A DNA stretch of 64,000 nt from Pseudomonadota bacterium (GCA_027592275.1 JAQCKF010000005.1:62001-126000), one strand, 5' to 3'; positions 34,799 to 44,917 are shown, numbered from the stretch's first letter. Notes: generated by a model not told the origin, from the sequence alone. Program-made: numbers and translations.

Positions 34799-35206
34799 AT
34801 GGACATTAGAAAAGTAAAGAAACTGATTGAGCTGTTGGAATCTTCCGACATCGCAGAGATCGAAATCAAGGAAGGCGAAGAGTCGGTTCGAATTAGCCGC
34901 GGAACCATCGCTGCACCTGCGCCCATTGCCTATCAGGCACCAGCGGCTCCTGCTGCCGCTCCCCCTGCAGAAGAAAATGCGATCAAGTCTCCTATGGTTG
35001 GAACTTTTTATCGCTCTCCTTCTCCCTCCTCTGCTGCGTACGTTGAGGTTGGCAAACATGTAAAGGCCGGAGACGTGGTCTGTATTGTCGAAGCGATGAA
35101 GATGATGAATCAAATTGAGGCTGACCAAGCAGGCGTGATCGAAGCCTTTTTGGTTGAAGATGGCGAACCGGTAGAGTTCGACCAGCCATTAATTAGTATC
35201 GTCTAG
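34799..35206 (+). CDS. accB: Biotin carboxyl carrier protein of acetyl-CoA carboxylase
   Basis: Carries the carboxyl group between AccC and AccAD in fatty acid synthesis. The 135-residue protein has an N-terminal dimerisation segment ([12 protein letters not shown]), an Ala/Pro-rich linker at about 39-60, and a biotinyl domain with Lys101 in E-A-M-K-M-M-N as the biotin site. The AccB thumb (S-P-S-P-S-S-A-A-Y) follows S-P-M-V-G-T-F. accC follows after 40 bases. The leader holds four hairpins, more than a simple promoter region needs. Confidence 0.96.
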   Translation: MDIRKVKKLIELLESSDIAEIEIKEGEESVRISRGTIAAPAPIAYQAPAAPAAAPPAEENAIKSPMVGTFYRSPSPSSAAYVEVGKHVKAGDVVCIVEAMKMMNQIEADQAGVIEAFLVEDGEPVEFDQPLISIV

Positions 35207-35246
35207 AACCCTCTTTGTGTGCTCAGCCTAATTCAAGGATAGCTTC

Positions 35247-36587
35247 ATGCTTGAAAAAGTATTAATAGCCAATCGCGGTGAAATTGCACTGCGTGTACTT
35301 CGCTCTTGTAAAGAACTTGGAATCAAAACTGTTGCTGTCCATTCGACGGTAGACCGGGATTTAATGCATGTTCGGCTCGCCGACGAGTCGGTCTGTATAG
35401 GACCGCCCAGCCCAACAGACAGCTACCTCAACACACCCGCTATCATCTCTGCGATGGAAGTGACCGATGCCGATGCAGTGCATCCCGGCTACGGATTTCT
35501 ATCGGAGAACGCCGACTTCGCCGAGCAGGTCGAGAACAGTGGCTTCACGTTTATCGGCCCAACTGCCGAGACGATTCGCCTGATGGGCGACAAGGTTTCC
35601 GCCATCGAAGTGATGCGCGCAGCCGGCGTGCCTACTGTACCTGGCTCGAATGGCCCCATAGACGACAACAACGAGCGCACACTATCTCTGGCAAAAGAGA
35701 TTGGCTACCCAGTCATCATCAAGGCAACAGCCGGCGGCGGTGGTCGCGGCATGCGTGTTGTACATAATGAGGCGGCCCTACTCAAGGCAATATTCGTCAC
35801 ACAGACCGAGGCCAAGTCTTTCTTCGGCAACGGCGTAGTCTATCTCGAGAAGTTCTTGGAGAATCCGCGCCACGTGGAAATCCAAGTTATCGGCGATGGC
35901 AAGGGCAACGCACTCTACCTCGGCGATCGTGACTGCTCCCTACAGCGGCGCCACCAAAAAGTATTGGAGGAGGCGCCAGCTCCAGGCATTCCTGACAAAG
36001 TACGCGCAAAGGTCGCACAGACTTGTATCCAAGCTTGTAAGAACATGAATTACAGAGGCGCTGGAACCCTAGAGTTTTTATATGAAGACGAATCGTTCTA
36101 CTTCATTGAAATGAATACGCGCGTACAGGTAGAGCATCCCGTTACAGAAATGATTACCGGCGTAGATATCGTCAAAGAACAACTTCTAATAGCCGGCGGC
36201 GCGCCGCTGTCTTATACGCAAGAGGATATCCATTTCCGCGGGCACGCCTTCGAGTGCAGGATCAACGCCGAAGACCCGGTCACGTTTATGCCCAGCCCAG
36301 GCAAGATAAAGATGTTTCACGCGCCGGGCGGCATCGGCGTGCGTGTCGATTCACACCTGTATAGCGGCTATAGCGTTCCGCCCCACTACGACTCTTTGAT
36401 AGCCAAGCTTATCTGCCACGCAAACACTCGCGAAGCAGCACTAAAACGCACACAGATCGCTCTTGATGAGATGCTGATCGATGGTATCCGCTGCAATATT
36501 CCGCTGCATCAAGATCTTGTGCGCGATGCCGAGTTTCAAAAGGGTTGCGTCAACATCCACTACCTAGAAAAAAAGCTTGGTTCCTAG
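35247..36587 (+). CDS. accC: Biotin carboxylase subunit of acetyl-CoA carboxylase
   Basis: ATP-dependent carboxylation of biotin on AccB. The 446-residue length is standard. ATP-grasp features: [10 protein letters not shown] (8-17), [10 protein letters not shown] (about 77-86), [12 protein letters not shown] (about 159-170), [14 protein letters not shown] (about 201-214), and [12 protein letters not shown] (about 290-301). AAGGA precedes the ATG by about 8 bases. It forms an operon with accB and probably prmA, 21 bases on. Confidence 0.97.
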   Translation: MLEKVLIANRGEIALRVLRSCKELGIKTVAVHSTVDRDLMHVRLADESVCIGPPSPTDSYLNTPAIISAMEVTDADAVHPGYGFLSENADFAEQVENSGFTFIGPTAETIRLMGDKVSAIEVMRAAGVPTVPGSNGPIDDNNERTLSLAKEIGYPVIIKATAGGGGRGMRVVHNEAALLKAIFVTQTEAKSFFGNGVVYLEKFLENPRHVEIQVIGDGKGNALYLGDRDCSLQRRHQKVLEEAPAPGIPDKVRAKVAQTCIQACKNMNYRGAGTLEFLYEDESFYFIEMNTRVQVEHPVTEMITGVDIVKEQLLIAGGAPLSYTQEDIHFRGHAFECRINAEDPVTFMPSPGKIKMFHAPGGIGVRVDSHLYSGYSVPPHYDSLIAKLICHANTREAALKRTQIALDEMLIDGIRCNIPLHQDLVRDAEFQKGCVNIHYLEKKLGS

Positions 36588-36608
36588 AACTTCCCGAGTC
36601 TTCTCACT

Positions 36609-37505
36609 ATGGCATGGCAACAGCTCAAGGTTCAGGTACGATCCGATCAGATTGAACCCCTAGAACGACTACTTCTGGATTATGGCGGTCTTTCAATAAG
36701 CTATCTGGATGCAGAGGATCAACCGGTATTTCAAAAGGAGCCAGGTAGCACTCCATTATGGGATCTCGTTGATCTAGTCTGCCTATTCGAGAAAGAAACA
36801 AATCTCGATGGGTTGCTTTTCCTCCTGCAACAACACCCTGCGATTAAAGACAAGGAGTCTCTGACTCTCGAGATCCTAGAAGACCAGGCCTGGGAGAGAT
36901 CTTGGATGGCAAATTTTAAGGCCGTGCAGTTTGGCGAGCGCCTTTGGGTGTGCCCGAGCTGGCAGGAGCCGCCCGAACCAAATGCCGTCAATATCATGCT
37001 CGATCCCGGCCTCGCCTTCGGCAGCGGCAGTCACGCAACCACCAGCATGTGCCTACAATGGCTGGAGAAGAACATTCGCGATGAGAGCACAGTAATCGAC
37101 TATGGCTGCGGCTCCGGTATTCTCGCTATCGCAGCTGCCCTGCTAGGAGCAACTCGCGTCATCGCTGTAGACAATGATCCTCAGGCGATTACAGCCACCA
37201 TCGAGAACGCGAAACGCAACAACATCCCTGAGGGCGTTATCGAGACTTATCTACCCGACCAATTGCCTGACGACCGGGCAACTCTTCTCTCAGACATACT
37301 CGTCGCAAATATACTCGCCGAGCCACTCATACAGCTTGCCGAAGACCTCTCTAATCTCGTAAAACCCAAAGGACAAATCGCCTTGTCTGGCTTGTTAGCG
37401 GAGCAGGCTGATGGATTACTTGAGCATTACGGATCCTGGTTTGAGATGGACGAGGCGGTACTGAGCGAGGAATGGGCACGATTGAGCGGCATCCGCCTGA
37501 GTTAG
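36609..37505 (+). CDS. prmA: Ribosomal protein L11 methyltransferase
   Basis: SAM-dependent trimethylation of ribosomal protein L11. The 298-residue protein has the N-terminal substrate-binding domain, the interdomain D-P-G-L-A-F-G-S-G-S-H-A-T-T (about 131-144), SAM-binding V-I-D-Y-G-C-G-S-G-I-L-A-I-A-A (about 161-175), V-D-N-D-P-Q-A and N-I-L-A-E-P-L-I (family N-I-L-A-x-P-L). It follows accC at 21 bases and precedes a long spacer with repeats. Confidence 0.95.
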   Translation: MAWQQLKVQVRSDQIEPLERLLLDYGGLSISYLDAEDQPVFQKEPGSTPLWDLVDLVCLFEKETNLDGLLFLLQQHPAIKDKESLTLEILEDQAWERSWMANFKAVQFGERLWVCPSWQEPPEPNAVNIMLDPGLAFGSGSHATTSMCLQWLEKNIRDESTVIDYGCGSGILAIAAALLGATRVIAVDNDPQAITATIENAKRNNIPEGVIETYLPDQLPDDRATLLSDILVANILAEPLIQLAEDLSNLVKPKGQIALSGLLAEQADGLLEHYGSWFEMDEAVLSEEWARLSGIRLS

Positions 37506-37810
37506 CAGAAAGTGGCCTCGCGAGTGAGATGAGCTAACTAGTCGACCCTGAAAAATGCATCTCGATATAGATTTCGATGACTTTGCTTCAGCTGTCGCCA
37601 ATATTTCGACCAGAAAACTGTAGCTGCATGCATTTTCTTGGTCGACGGGAGTGCGCCAATAGCAAGTAAAATGACACTTTCACGCCAGCTCTTGGCGCAC
37701 GACATACTGAAAAAGTCAGGGATGACTTTTTCAGTATCGGATAATAAATAGGCAAGACAAAGGGATTGACCTACAATCCCTTGCTAACTTGTCGCTCGAA
37801 GACCTGCCGC
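37506..37810 (+). other. 305-base structured spacer between prmA and the zinc-ribbon gene
   Basis: The spacer holds: a small stem GTTAGC/GCTAAC overlapping the prmA stop (37501-37538); a wide imperfect inverted repeat GTCGACCCTGAAAAATGCAT (37541-37560) with ATGCATTTTCTTGGTCGAC (37628-37646); and copy 2 of the structured repeat (37651-37739). No protein gene or tRNA is seen. Confidence 0.7.
37651..37739 (+). repeat. Structured repeat element, copy 2 (before the DUF3426 gene)
   Basis: First stem GTGCGCCAA (37651-37659) with TTGGCGCAC (37692-37700), enclosing AAAATGACAC and ACGCCAGC as in copy 1. Second stem ATACTGAAAAAGTCA (37704-37718) with its perfect complement (37723-37737) around GGGA. 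Pairing is kept where the sequence differs from copy 1. Ends about 70 bases before the next start. Confidence 0.75.
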
Positions 37811-39580
37811 ATGTCCTTCAATGTAACTCAATGCCCCGCTTGTAAATCCACCTTCAACACGAACTCTCGTGTGTTAGCTGCTGCTGCCGGCAAGGTGCGC
37901 TGCGGAGCCTGCCTCAATGTATTTGAGGCCATCGACAACTTCCTGATTCCAGAAGAAGGCGACGCAGCAGCAGATCAAGACGAGTCGGTCTTCGTAGGCA
38001 ATGATCCGCAGGAGTTTTTCGACCCCTCTTCGTTTCTTACTCGCAGCGCCTTGAGCGAAACCCATGACGAGGACCCTATCGATGAACAAAATCTGCACCA
38101 GGAATTGGAAAAATCGGAAACTGTGAGCGAAGACTTCTTTGGCACTGTAGCCGGAGAACTTCAGGGAAGAGCAGGAGCCCCTGCTGGAGAGAATAAGCCT
38201 GAAGACGAAGACCCGCCCATTAATCAACCTGAACCCCCGCAGACAAGCAATGCTAGTAACAACATCGACGAGGAATTCGAAGATGAAATTCTTGACTCCT
38301 TTGTGGCCCAGGCAACAGATGCTCCTGAACTCGTTGAAAATGAGCAGGCCGACTCCTCATTAGAAGAACCTATTGAGCCGGAACCAGAACTGACAGATCC
38401 TGAAGAAGCATCTATTGAGAGTAAAGAGCCGTTTCTTGGCATAGGCCTATCCGCTTCATTCACCTTTGATCCCAATGCTCCCCCCCAGGTGCGCATCGCT
38501 GCGCCTATAGCAGATGCCCCTCCAGAACACGAGACGGCTAGCGCTCAGAGCGCGACAAGTGACGCCAAAACTTCTGAGACCATTGAGAAACTGCCGCAGG
38601 AGGAAATGCCGGTACCTGATGTGCAGACTCCCTACGACTCTGTCCAGTCGCAGATGAACGATATAGTGACGCCTCCCCCTTCAAGCGAGGAAGCTACCCA
38701 ATCTTTCGCTGTAGAAGAAGAGAAAGAAGAAACAATCACCGAATCACTCCCAACCACAGAATCGAGCGCTCTGTCAGAACCAATCGCAGCGCCTGTGACG
38801 GACAACGAGAATCTAGATGTCGGTAGTGAATCGCCAAGCGAAGAAATAGACGATATCCACAGTCAAACTAAGCAAGAAGAACTTGCTAGTGAAAGTGTTG
38901 CTGGAGATGAAGAGCCAGCCATTGAAGCAACACAGACAAACGCTCAAATAGCTGATGAAGATTCAACACAAGCGATACGAGCTCGAGCGCTGGAAGCAGA
39001 ACTAAGCGATGAGGAAGCATTAGAAGCGATCCCTCGAGAGTATCTTGCTGCCTTGGGAAGTATGTCTACACCCGTCGAATTCTTAGCCAGAAAAGAGAGT
39101 CACCTATTACGTAGCACTCTACTCTTTCTATCCATCCTGCTACTGGGAGGCCTGCTTAGCTCTCAATATTTGTGGCAGCGTATGGAGCTCTATAGCCAGC
39201 TTCCTCAATTGCGCCCGCTCTACGAAGTTGCCTGCTCCTACTTAAATTGCATACTGCCGCAATACACAGATATCGATTCTATTCGCAGCGAGAACCTCAC
39301 CGTACAAACCCACCCGACTTTAGTGAACGGTTTGATGGTGAATACGATCATTCGCAACACCGCTGAATTCGAGCAACCATTTCCAATTCTTATACTCAGT
39401 TTCAATAGTGTAGAGAACAGCGTCATCGCGCTGCGCGAATTTACTTCCGCTGAATATATGGACCCAGGACTGCGCTCCATCCAAGCAATGCCGGCCAAGA
39501 CTCCGGTGCAAATCGGCCTAGCCATAATGGACCCAGGCTCAGAAGCGGTAAACTACACTCTGGCATTCCGCTGGCCCTAG
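37811..39580 (+). CDS. Zinc-ribbon, DUF3426 membrane protein with long acidic linker
   Basis: About 589 residues from ATG 37811, where M-S-F-N-V-T-Q-C-P-A-C begins the MJ0042-type zinc finger (C-P-A-C ... R-C-G-A-C, residues 8-33). A very acidic, Ser/Thr/Pro-rich and probably disordered stretch covers about 45-430. One membrane helix (L-R-S-T-L-L-F-L-S-I-L-L-L-G-G-L-L) near 434-452 is followed by a DUF3426 domain outside the membrane. Homologues sit in the same place (prmA-here-dusB) in many Gammaproteobacteria, usually with a shorter linker. Function unknown; a transmembrane link between nucleic-acid- or protein-binding zinc finger and envelope domain is inference. Confidence 0.82.
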   Translation: MSFNVTQCPACKSTFNTNSRVLAAAAGKVRCGACLNVFEAIDNFLIPEEGDAAADQDESVFVGNDPQEFFDPSSFLTRSALSETHDEDPIDEQNLHQELEKSETVSEDFFGTVAGELQGRAGAPAGENKPEDEDPPINQPEPPQTSNASNNIDEEFEDEILDSFVAQATDAPELVENEQADSSLEEPIEPEPELTDPEEASIESKEPFLGIGLSASFTFDPNAPPQVRIAAPIADAPPEHETASAQSATSDAKTSETIEKLPQEEMPVPDVQTPYDSVQSQMNDIVTPPPSSEEATQSFAVEEEKEETITESLPTTESSALSEPIAAPVTDNENLDVGSESPSEEIDDIHSQTKQEELASESVAGDEEPAIEATQTNAQIADEDSTQAIRARALEAELSDEEALEAIPREYLAALGSMSTPVEFLARKESHLLRSTLLFLSILLLGGLLSSQYLWQRMELYSQLPQLRPLYEVACSYLNCILPQYTDIDSIRSENLTVQTHPTLVNGLMVNTIIRNTAEFEQPFPILILSFNSVENSVIALREFTSAEYMDPGLRSIQAMPAKTPVQIGLAIMDPGSEAVNYTLAFRWP

Positions 39581-39713
39581 CCACGATATTGTCGCCTGAA
39601 CTAGATCTACCAAAAACTAGGCGCGCAAAAAACAAACAAATCGCTTTAACTGGAAATGCGTCCCCGCTATCATAGTGGCCCCTAGAAAAGTCAGCACAAC
39701 TACAATAACAAGA

Positions 39714-40718
39714 ATGATTGACGTCGGCCCCTACAAACTAAAAAACTCGCTATTCCTTGCACCAATGGTGGGCGTCAGTGACACACCATTCCGGGAAATT
39801 TGCACAGAAGCTGGCGCCGGGCTAACTGTTGCAGAAATGCTGACGAGCAATGCAGAATTGTGGCAAAACGAACGCAATAGACTAAAGCGAGTAAAACCTA
39901 AAAGCAGTGAACCTCATGTTGTGCAAATTGCGGGATCCGATCCGGAGTTGATGGCTCAAGCTGCAGCGCTGAATGCAGAACTAGGTGCCGATGGCATCGA
40001 TATCAATATGGGCTGCCCTGCGAAGAAAGTACTTAAAAAAGCAGCAGGGTCCGCACTACTTAAAGATGCCGAGTTGGTAGAACGAATTTTAAAAGCAGTA
40101 GTCTCTCGCGTCGATATTCCAGTGACGCTGAAGATACGCACTGGCTGGAGCCCCGAAACAAGGAATGGTGTTGAGATCGCGAAGATTGCAGAGGGTAGCG
40201 GCATAAGCTTACTCACAGTGCATGGTCGAACCCGTGAATGCCGCTTCAAGGGTTACGCGGAGTACGACACCATTGCAGAAATTAAGAACGCCGTCTCGAT
40301 CCCTATAATCGCTAACGGTGATATAGATTCACCACATAAGGCCGCGGAGGTCCTTAAGCACACTCAAGCAGATGGATTAATGATCGGTCGTTCCGCGCAG
40401 GGCAGGCCATGGATATTCGCAGAGATAGAACATTATCTTGCTACCGGAGAAACACTTCCCGAAATCGATCTAAAAACTCGCCTCGATATAATCTTTTCCC
40501 ACCTTATGAAACTTCATAGTTTCTATGGCGACGTGAAAGGAGTATGGTATGCACGTAAGCATGTTGCCGCGTATGTAAAAGAATTATTAGAATCGCGTGA
40601 ATTTATGAAACACTTCAATACTATTGAGTCCCCTGCCGCACAACTCGACTGCGTCAATGCGTACTTCTCTCGCTTGGACGAAAGTCTACTACTCGATCAG
40701 GGAGCTGAAGCTGCGTGA
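39714..40718 (+). CDS. dusB: tRNA-dihydrouridine synthase B
   Basis: FMN enzyme reducing a uridine in tRNA. About 334 residues from ATG 39714, where M-I-D-V-G-P-Y-K-L-K-N-S-L-F-L-A-P-M-V-G-V-S-D matches the family; the GTG at 39675 adds residues unlike DusB. Seen: A-P-M-V-G-V-S-D-T-P-F-R, the D-I-N-M-G-C-P-A-K-K-V loop with catalytic Cys, T-L-K-I-R-T-G-W, L-T-V-H-G-R-T-R and I-A-N-G-D-I. It overlaps fis by 4 bases (GTGA), the classic dusB-fis operon. Confidence 0.95.
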   Translation: MIDVGPYKLKNSLFLAPMVGVSDTPFREICTEAGAGLTVAEMLTSNAELWQNERNRLKRVKPKSSEPHVVQIAGSDPELMAQAAALNAELGADGIDINMGCPAKKVLKKAAGSALLKDAELVERILKAVVSRVDIPVTLKIRTGWSPETRNGVEIAKIAEGSGISLLTVHGRTRECRFKGYAEYDTIAEIKNAVSIPIIANGDIDSPHKAAEVLKHTQADGLMIGRSAQGRPWIFAEIEHYLATGETLPEIDLKTRLDIIFSHLMKLHSFYGDVKGVWYARKHVAAYVKELLESREFMKHFNTIESPAAQLDCVNAYFSRLDESLLLDQGAEAA

Positions 40719-41017
40719 CTAAATTCGATAGTATTGCAAACCACCTTGAGCCGACTCAAGCTCAAGACAACACCCCTACGGCACAACAAGAAAATACACT
40801 TCGAGCTGAAGTCGAACGCTCACTTAGCCGCTATTTCGAAAATATCGAAAATGAGGCCGTTACCGATCTTCACCACATGGTTATTTCAGAGGTAGAGGCC
40901 CCCTTGATTGAGGCTATAATGGCTTATTGCGGCAACAATCAAAGCAAGGCATCTATCATGCTTGGTTTGAACCGTGGTACGCTACGCACCAAATTAAAGC
41001 TATACGGTTTACTATAA
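40715..41017 (+). CDS. fis: Nucleoid-associated regulator Fis
   Basis: A 100-residue DNA-bending protein controlling rRNA genes and global supercoiling. The GTG start at 40715 overlaps the dusB stop by 4 bases, so translation is coupled. C-terminal helix-turn-helix: N-N-Q-S-K-A-S-I-M-L-G-L-N-R-G-T-L-R-T-K-L (about 76-97), close to E. coli Fis. N-terminal arm is variable. Growth-rate control in E. coli comes from the dusB promoter; whether that holds here is unknown. Confidence 0.95.
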   Translation: MTKFDSIANHLEPTQAQDNTPTAQQENTLRAEVERSLSRYFENIENEAVTDLHHMVISEVEAPLIEAIMAYCGNNQSKASIMLGLNRGTLRTKLKLYGLL

Positions 41018-41150
41018 ATTCCATCGATCGGCCCTCTAAATTTAGTCTCATCGAGCTCATCTAAGCCATTCGTGTTAGTGAGATTGGCAAAAATCTAGAT
41101 AGCCGGTTTTGCATCAACCCCAACTACGCCCATAAGCAAAAGATAGCCCT

Positions 41151-42725
41151 ATGACAACAGAAAAATCTGCTGCCATTCGTCGTGCATTGATTAGCGTCTC
41201 CGACAAGACTGGCATTGTTCCCTTCGCAAAAGCTCTCCACAAACTTAACATCGAGATACTCTCCACTGGTGGCACCTTTAAGCTGCTCACGGCTGAGGGT
41301 GTTCCAGCGATAGAGATCTCGGAGTACACCGGATTTCCAGAAATGATGGACGGCAGGGTTAAAACTCTGCACCCGAAGGTCCATGGCGGCATCCTAGCTC
41401 GCCGTGATCAAGACCAGGCGGTAATGGAGGAGCATGACATACCACCAATAGATCTCGTGGTGGTCAACCTCTACCCCTTCGAAGCCACCGTAGCGAACCC
41501 AGACTGCGATTTGCCAACGGCTATCGAGAACATCGATATTGGCGGTCCTACGATGCTGCGAGCAGCTGCAAAGAACAATCGCTTCGTCGCTGTTGTGGTA
41601 AACCCATCAGACTACGACGGCATCGTTGATCTGCTACAAGCCAATGCAGGCAGCCTCGACCAAGAGACTCGTTTCGACCTCGCGGTAAAGACTTTTGAGC
41701 ACACGGCGGCTTATGATGGCGCCATCGCCAACTATCTCGGCGCAAAGATCGACCCTGAATCGAACTTTCCTAGGACATTTAATACGCAATTTCTGAAGAC
41801 CCAGGAGATGCGCTACGGTGAGAACCCACACCAGAATGCCGCCTTTTATGTAGAAAGAAACCCAACCGAAGCGAGCATCAGCACGGCGGAGCAACTGCAG
41901 GGCAAAGCACTGTCTTATAACAATATCGCCGACACCGATGCGGCTTTGGAATGTGTTAAATCATTCAGTGAGCCTGCCTGCGTAATCGTGAAACATGCGA
42001 ATCCTTGCGGAGTTGCCATAGCTCAGTCGCCGCTAAAGGCCTACGAGGCCGCCTTTCAAACCGACCCAACTTCTGCCTTCGGTGGGATCATCGCGTTCAA
42101 TCGCGAGTTGGACGCACAAACAGCTCAGCGCATCGTCGATCAGCAATTTACCGAAGTGATCATAGCGCCTTCAATTTCTGCTGCTGCGCTTGAAATTACG
42201 GCAGCAAAGAAGAATGTACGAGTACTGCGCTGCGGCCAATGGCAGGAGCACAGAGAAAAAGCACTGGACTATAAGCGCGTCAATGGTGGGCTGTTAGTAC
42301 AGGATCGCGATATTCATCAGATTTCTCGCGATGATCTAAAAGTCGTTAGCGCTCGCGCACCGACTGAGGAAGAGATCCGCGACCTACTGTTCGCCTGGTC
42401 TGTTGCGCAATATGTAAAATCGAATGCCATCGTCTACTGCAAGAACAATCAGACCATTGGCATCGGTGCTGGACAAATGAGCCGCGTCTACAGTGCGAAA
42501 GTTGCCGGCATCAAAGCGGCCGATGAGAATCTAGTAGTAAAAGGTTCCGTGATGGCGTCCGATGCCTTCTTTCCATTCCGCGACGGTATAGACGCTGCTG
42601 CTGAAGCAGGCATAGCCGCAGTCATACAGCCTGGCGGATCGATGCGTGATGACGAGGTTATCGCCGCTGCCGATGAGGCAAATATAGCGATGGTATTCAC
42701 CTCCATCCGGCACTTCCGTCACTAG
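41151..42725 (+). CDS. purH: AICAR transformylase / IMP cyclohydrolase
   Basis: Last two steps of IMP synthesis. Of 524 residues, the first about 195 are the IMP cyclohydrolase (MGS-like fold: [33 protein letters not shown]) and the rest the transformylase ([29 protein letters not shown]). purD follows at 27 bases, forming the purH-purD operon. The upstream spacer shows no obvious PurR site. Confidence 0.97.
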   Translation: MTTEKSAAIRRALISVSDKTGIVPFAKALHKLNIEILSTGGTFKLLTAEGVPAIEISEYTGFPEMMDGRVKTLHPKVHGGILARRDQDQAVMEEHDIPPIDLVVVNLYPFEATVANPDCDLPTAIENIDIGGPTMLRAAAKNNRFVAVVVNPSDYDGIVDLLQANAGSLDQETRFDLAVKTFEHTAAYDGAIANYLGAKIDPESNFPRTFNTQFLKTQEMRYGENPHQNAAFYVERNPTEASISTAEQLQGKALSYNNIADTDAALECVKSFSEPACVIVKHANPCGVAIAQSPLKAYEAAFQTDPTSAFGGIIAFNRELDAQTAQRIVDQQFTEVIIAPSISAAALEITAAKKNVRVLRCGQWQEHREKALDYKRVNGGLLVQDRDIHQISRDDLKVVSARAPTEEEIRDLLFAWSVAQYVKSNAIVYCKNNQTIGIGAGQMSRVYSAKVAGIKAADENLVVKGSVMASDAFFPFRDGIDAAAEAGIAAVIQPGGSMRDDEVIAAADEANIAMVFTSIRHFRH

Positions 42726-42752
42726 TCGCGCACCCAACACGAGATCGAAGCC

Positions 42753-44039
42753 ATGAAGGTATTAGTTATAGGCAGCGGCGGCCGCGAACACTCCTTAGCT
42801 TGGAAGGCCGCTCAATCCAGCACTGTCGATAAGGTATTTGTAGCGCCAGGCAATGCCGGCACCGACGCAGAAGCAAAGCTAGAGAATGTCGCAATAGATC
42901 CACTCGACTTTCCCGCGCTAGCCGCCTTCGCTGCACAGGAAAATATTGGACTAACAATAGTGGGACCTGAGGCACCTTTGGTCGACGGTATTGTCGACTA
43001 TTTTCAAGAGCGCAATCTTCCCTGCTTCGGCCCGTCGAGGAATGCAGCGCAGCTAGAAGGCTCCAAAGCCTTTACCAAAGATTTTCTAAGCCGGCACAAT
43101 ATACCTACCGCGTTCTATCAAACCTTTACCGATGTAGCTGCAGCAAAAACCTACATAGAAGCGAAGGGAGCACCTATCGTCATCAAGGCCGACGGCCTCG
43201 CCGCGGGCAAGGGCGTGATAGTCGCATTAACAGAGGGTGAGGCGATAGCGGCTGTCGAAGACATGCTATCGGGAAACAAATTTGGAGATGCCGGGCACCG
43301 AGTCGTAGTAGAAGGCTTTCTCGCAGGCGAAGAAGCCAGCTTCATTGCCATGGTAGATGGGCGCAATGTGTTGCCGATGGCAACCTCGCAGGACCACAAG
43401 GCCAGAGACGATGGCGATAAGGGTCCGAATACTGGCGGCATGGGCGCATACTCTCCCGCCCCGGTGGTCGACGATGTAATTTATCAGCGCATCATGGATC
43501 AGGTGATTCTACCCACCGTTGCAGGCATGGCAGCCGACGGCAATGATTACACAGGCTTCCTCTACGCCGGACTAATGATCACCGAAACCGGCGAGATAAA
43601 CGTAGTCGAGTTTAATTGCCGCTTCGGCGACCCCGAAGCTCAGCCGGTAATGATGAGACTGCAATCAGACCTAGTTCAACACTGCCTAGCCGCACTCAAC
43701 CAGACTTTAGATCAGGAACAGGCCCAGTGGGATGAAAGATCAGCTGTAGGCGTTGTACTCGCAGCTGGCGGCTATCCAGCCTCCTATGGCAAGGGCTTCC
43801 CGATAAGCGGACTTGACCAACCCTTAGAGTCACATCAGAAAATATTCCATGCCGGTACAGCAGAGAAAGATGGCGCGGTAGTTACCAATGGCGGCCGGGT
43901 ACTTTGCGCTACCGCGCTAGGCGTAACAGTCTCCCAGGCCCAAGCTGAAGCCTATAAAGTCCTGCACAATATTCAGTGGGATAACGTCTATTTTCGAAAT
44001 GATATTGCCTATCGTGCCATTGCCAGAGAGAATGGGTAG
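42753..44039 (+). CDS. purD: Phosphoribosylamine-glycine ligase
   Basis: Makes GAR from phosphoribosylamine, glycine and ATP. The 428-residue ATP-grasp protein begins M-K-V-L-V-I-G-S-G-G-R-E-H and contains G-P-E-A-P-L-V-D-G, P-I-V-I-K-A-D-G-L-A-A-G-K-G-V-I, D-H-K-A-R-D-D-G-D-K-G-P-N-T-G-G-M-G-A-Y-S-P and E-F-N-C-R-F-G-D-P-E-A-Q. All are PurD signatures. It is the last gene of the purH-purD pair; a 176-base spacer without a gene follows. Confidence 0.97.
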   Translation: MKVLVIGSGGREHSLAWKAAQSSTVDKVFVAPGNAGTDAEAKLENVAIDPLDFPALAAFAAQENIGLTIVGPEAPLVDGIVDYFQERNLPCFGPSRNAAQLEGSKAFTKDFLSRHNIPTAFYQTFTDVAAAKTYIEAKGAPIVIKADGLAAGKGVIVALTEGEAIAAVEDMLSGNKFGDAGHRVVVEGFLAGEEASFIAMVDGRNVLPMATSQDHKARDDGDKGPNTGGMGAYSPAPVVDDVIYQRIMDQVILPTVAGMAADGNDYTGFLYAGLMITETGEINVVEFNCRFGDPEAQPVMMRLQSDLVQHCLAALNQTLDQEQAQWDERSAVGVVLAAGGYPASYGKGFPISGLDQPLESHQKIFHAGTAEKDGAVVTNGGRVLCATALGVTVSQAQAEAYKVLHNIQWDNVYFRNDIAYRAIARENG

Positions 44040-44215
44040 GGTCTCTCTGAACAATTCTATGGCACCTCTGGCCTTTGGACTGTCCCGAAGGGCGAGCCCT
44101 GAAGCGCTCATCGGCTCAAAGCAGCTCTTGTTAAGGACTACGGCCATTAACGGCGAACTGCGCCTCGTAACGGTATACTCAGACTCGCAACCATAGAATT
44201 ATTCAGAGAGATCCA

Positions 44216-44863
44216 ATGAGCAACAACATTCATCTCGATTTCCTCGACCGCTGCCTCGTTCAATTCGATCAGGCTCTGCGCAGCTGTGTGCCTGGCTCTA
44301 GCAATGCACGTCGACTCTCACCTGCCGCAGCCACGAAAGAGTCAGAATTAAATGAGACCGATAAGCAACATGCGGCCGGACTAATGCGTATTAATCATAC
44401 TGGCGAAGTCTGCGCGCAGGCTCTGTATCAAGGGCAGGCAGCAACCGCCAAATTGAATGATGTACGTCAGTCTATGGAAGAAGCTGCTGCCGAAGAAGTT
44501 GATCATCTGGCTTGGTGCGAAGAGCGCCTGCAGCAATTGGACAGCCGAGCTAGCGTACTGAACCCTCTGTGGTATACCTTATCCTACACAATAGGTGCAG
44601 CGGCGGGACTCGCCGGCGACAAATGGAGCCTGGGATTCGTTGCTGAGACAGAAGATCAGGTTTGCGAGCACCTTGAAGAACACCTCGACCAGTTACCTCA
44701 GAACGACAACAAGAGCCGAGCCATTCTCAAACAAATGATCGCGGATGAGAAACATCATGGGGAATCGGCACGCGAAGCTGGTGGTGCAGAGCTACCCGCA
44801 CCTATCAAGCAAGCCATGACGGTCATGTCCGAAGTAATGAAGAAGACTACCTACCACATCTAA
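44216..44863 (+). CDS. coq7: Demethoxyubiquinone hydroxylase
   Basis: Diiron monooxygenase of ubiquinone synthesis, attached to the inner membrane. The 215-residue protein has the ferritin-like ligand sets [16 protein letters not shown] (near 60), E-E-V-D-H-L-A-W-C (near 96), [12 protein letters not shown] (near 145) and D-E-K-H-H-G (near 178), giving the E-x-x-H pairs. It indicates an aerobic organism with ubiquinone. Monocistronic by position, with the convergent osmC-like gene 55 bases on. Confidence 0.94.
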   Translation: MSNNIHLDFLDRCLVQFDQALRSCVPGSSNARRLSPAAATKESELNETDKQHAAGLMRINHTGEVCAQALYQGQAATAKLNDVRQSMEEAAAEEVDHLAWCEERLQQLDSRASVLNPLWYTLSYTIGAAAGLAGDKWSLGFVAETEDQVCEHLEEHLDQLPQNDNKSRAILKQMIADEKHHGESAREAGGAELPAPIKQAMTVMSEVMKKTTYHI

Positions 44864-44917
44864 GTTTGTCCGGCTTGATCAAGTCTTAACCTTCTAGCTA
44901 GCTCTGTTAGCTAACTA

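Noticed and set aside
36609..37505. Riboswitch or leader regulation for prmA
   Set aside because: prmA follows accC by 21 bases without room for one.
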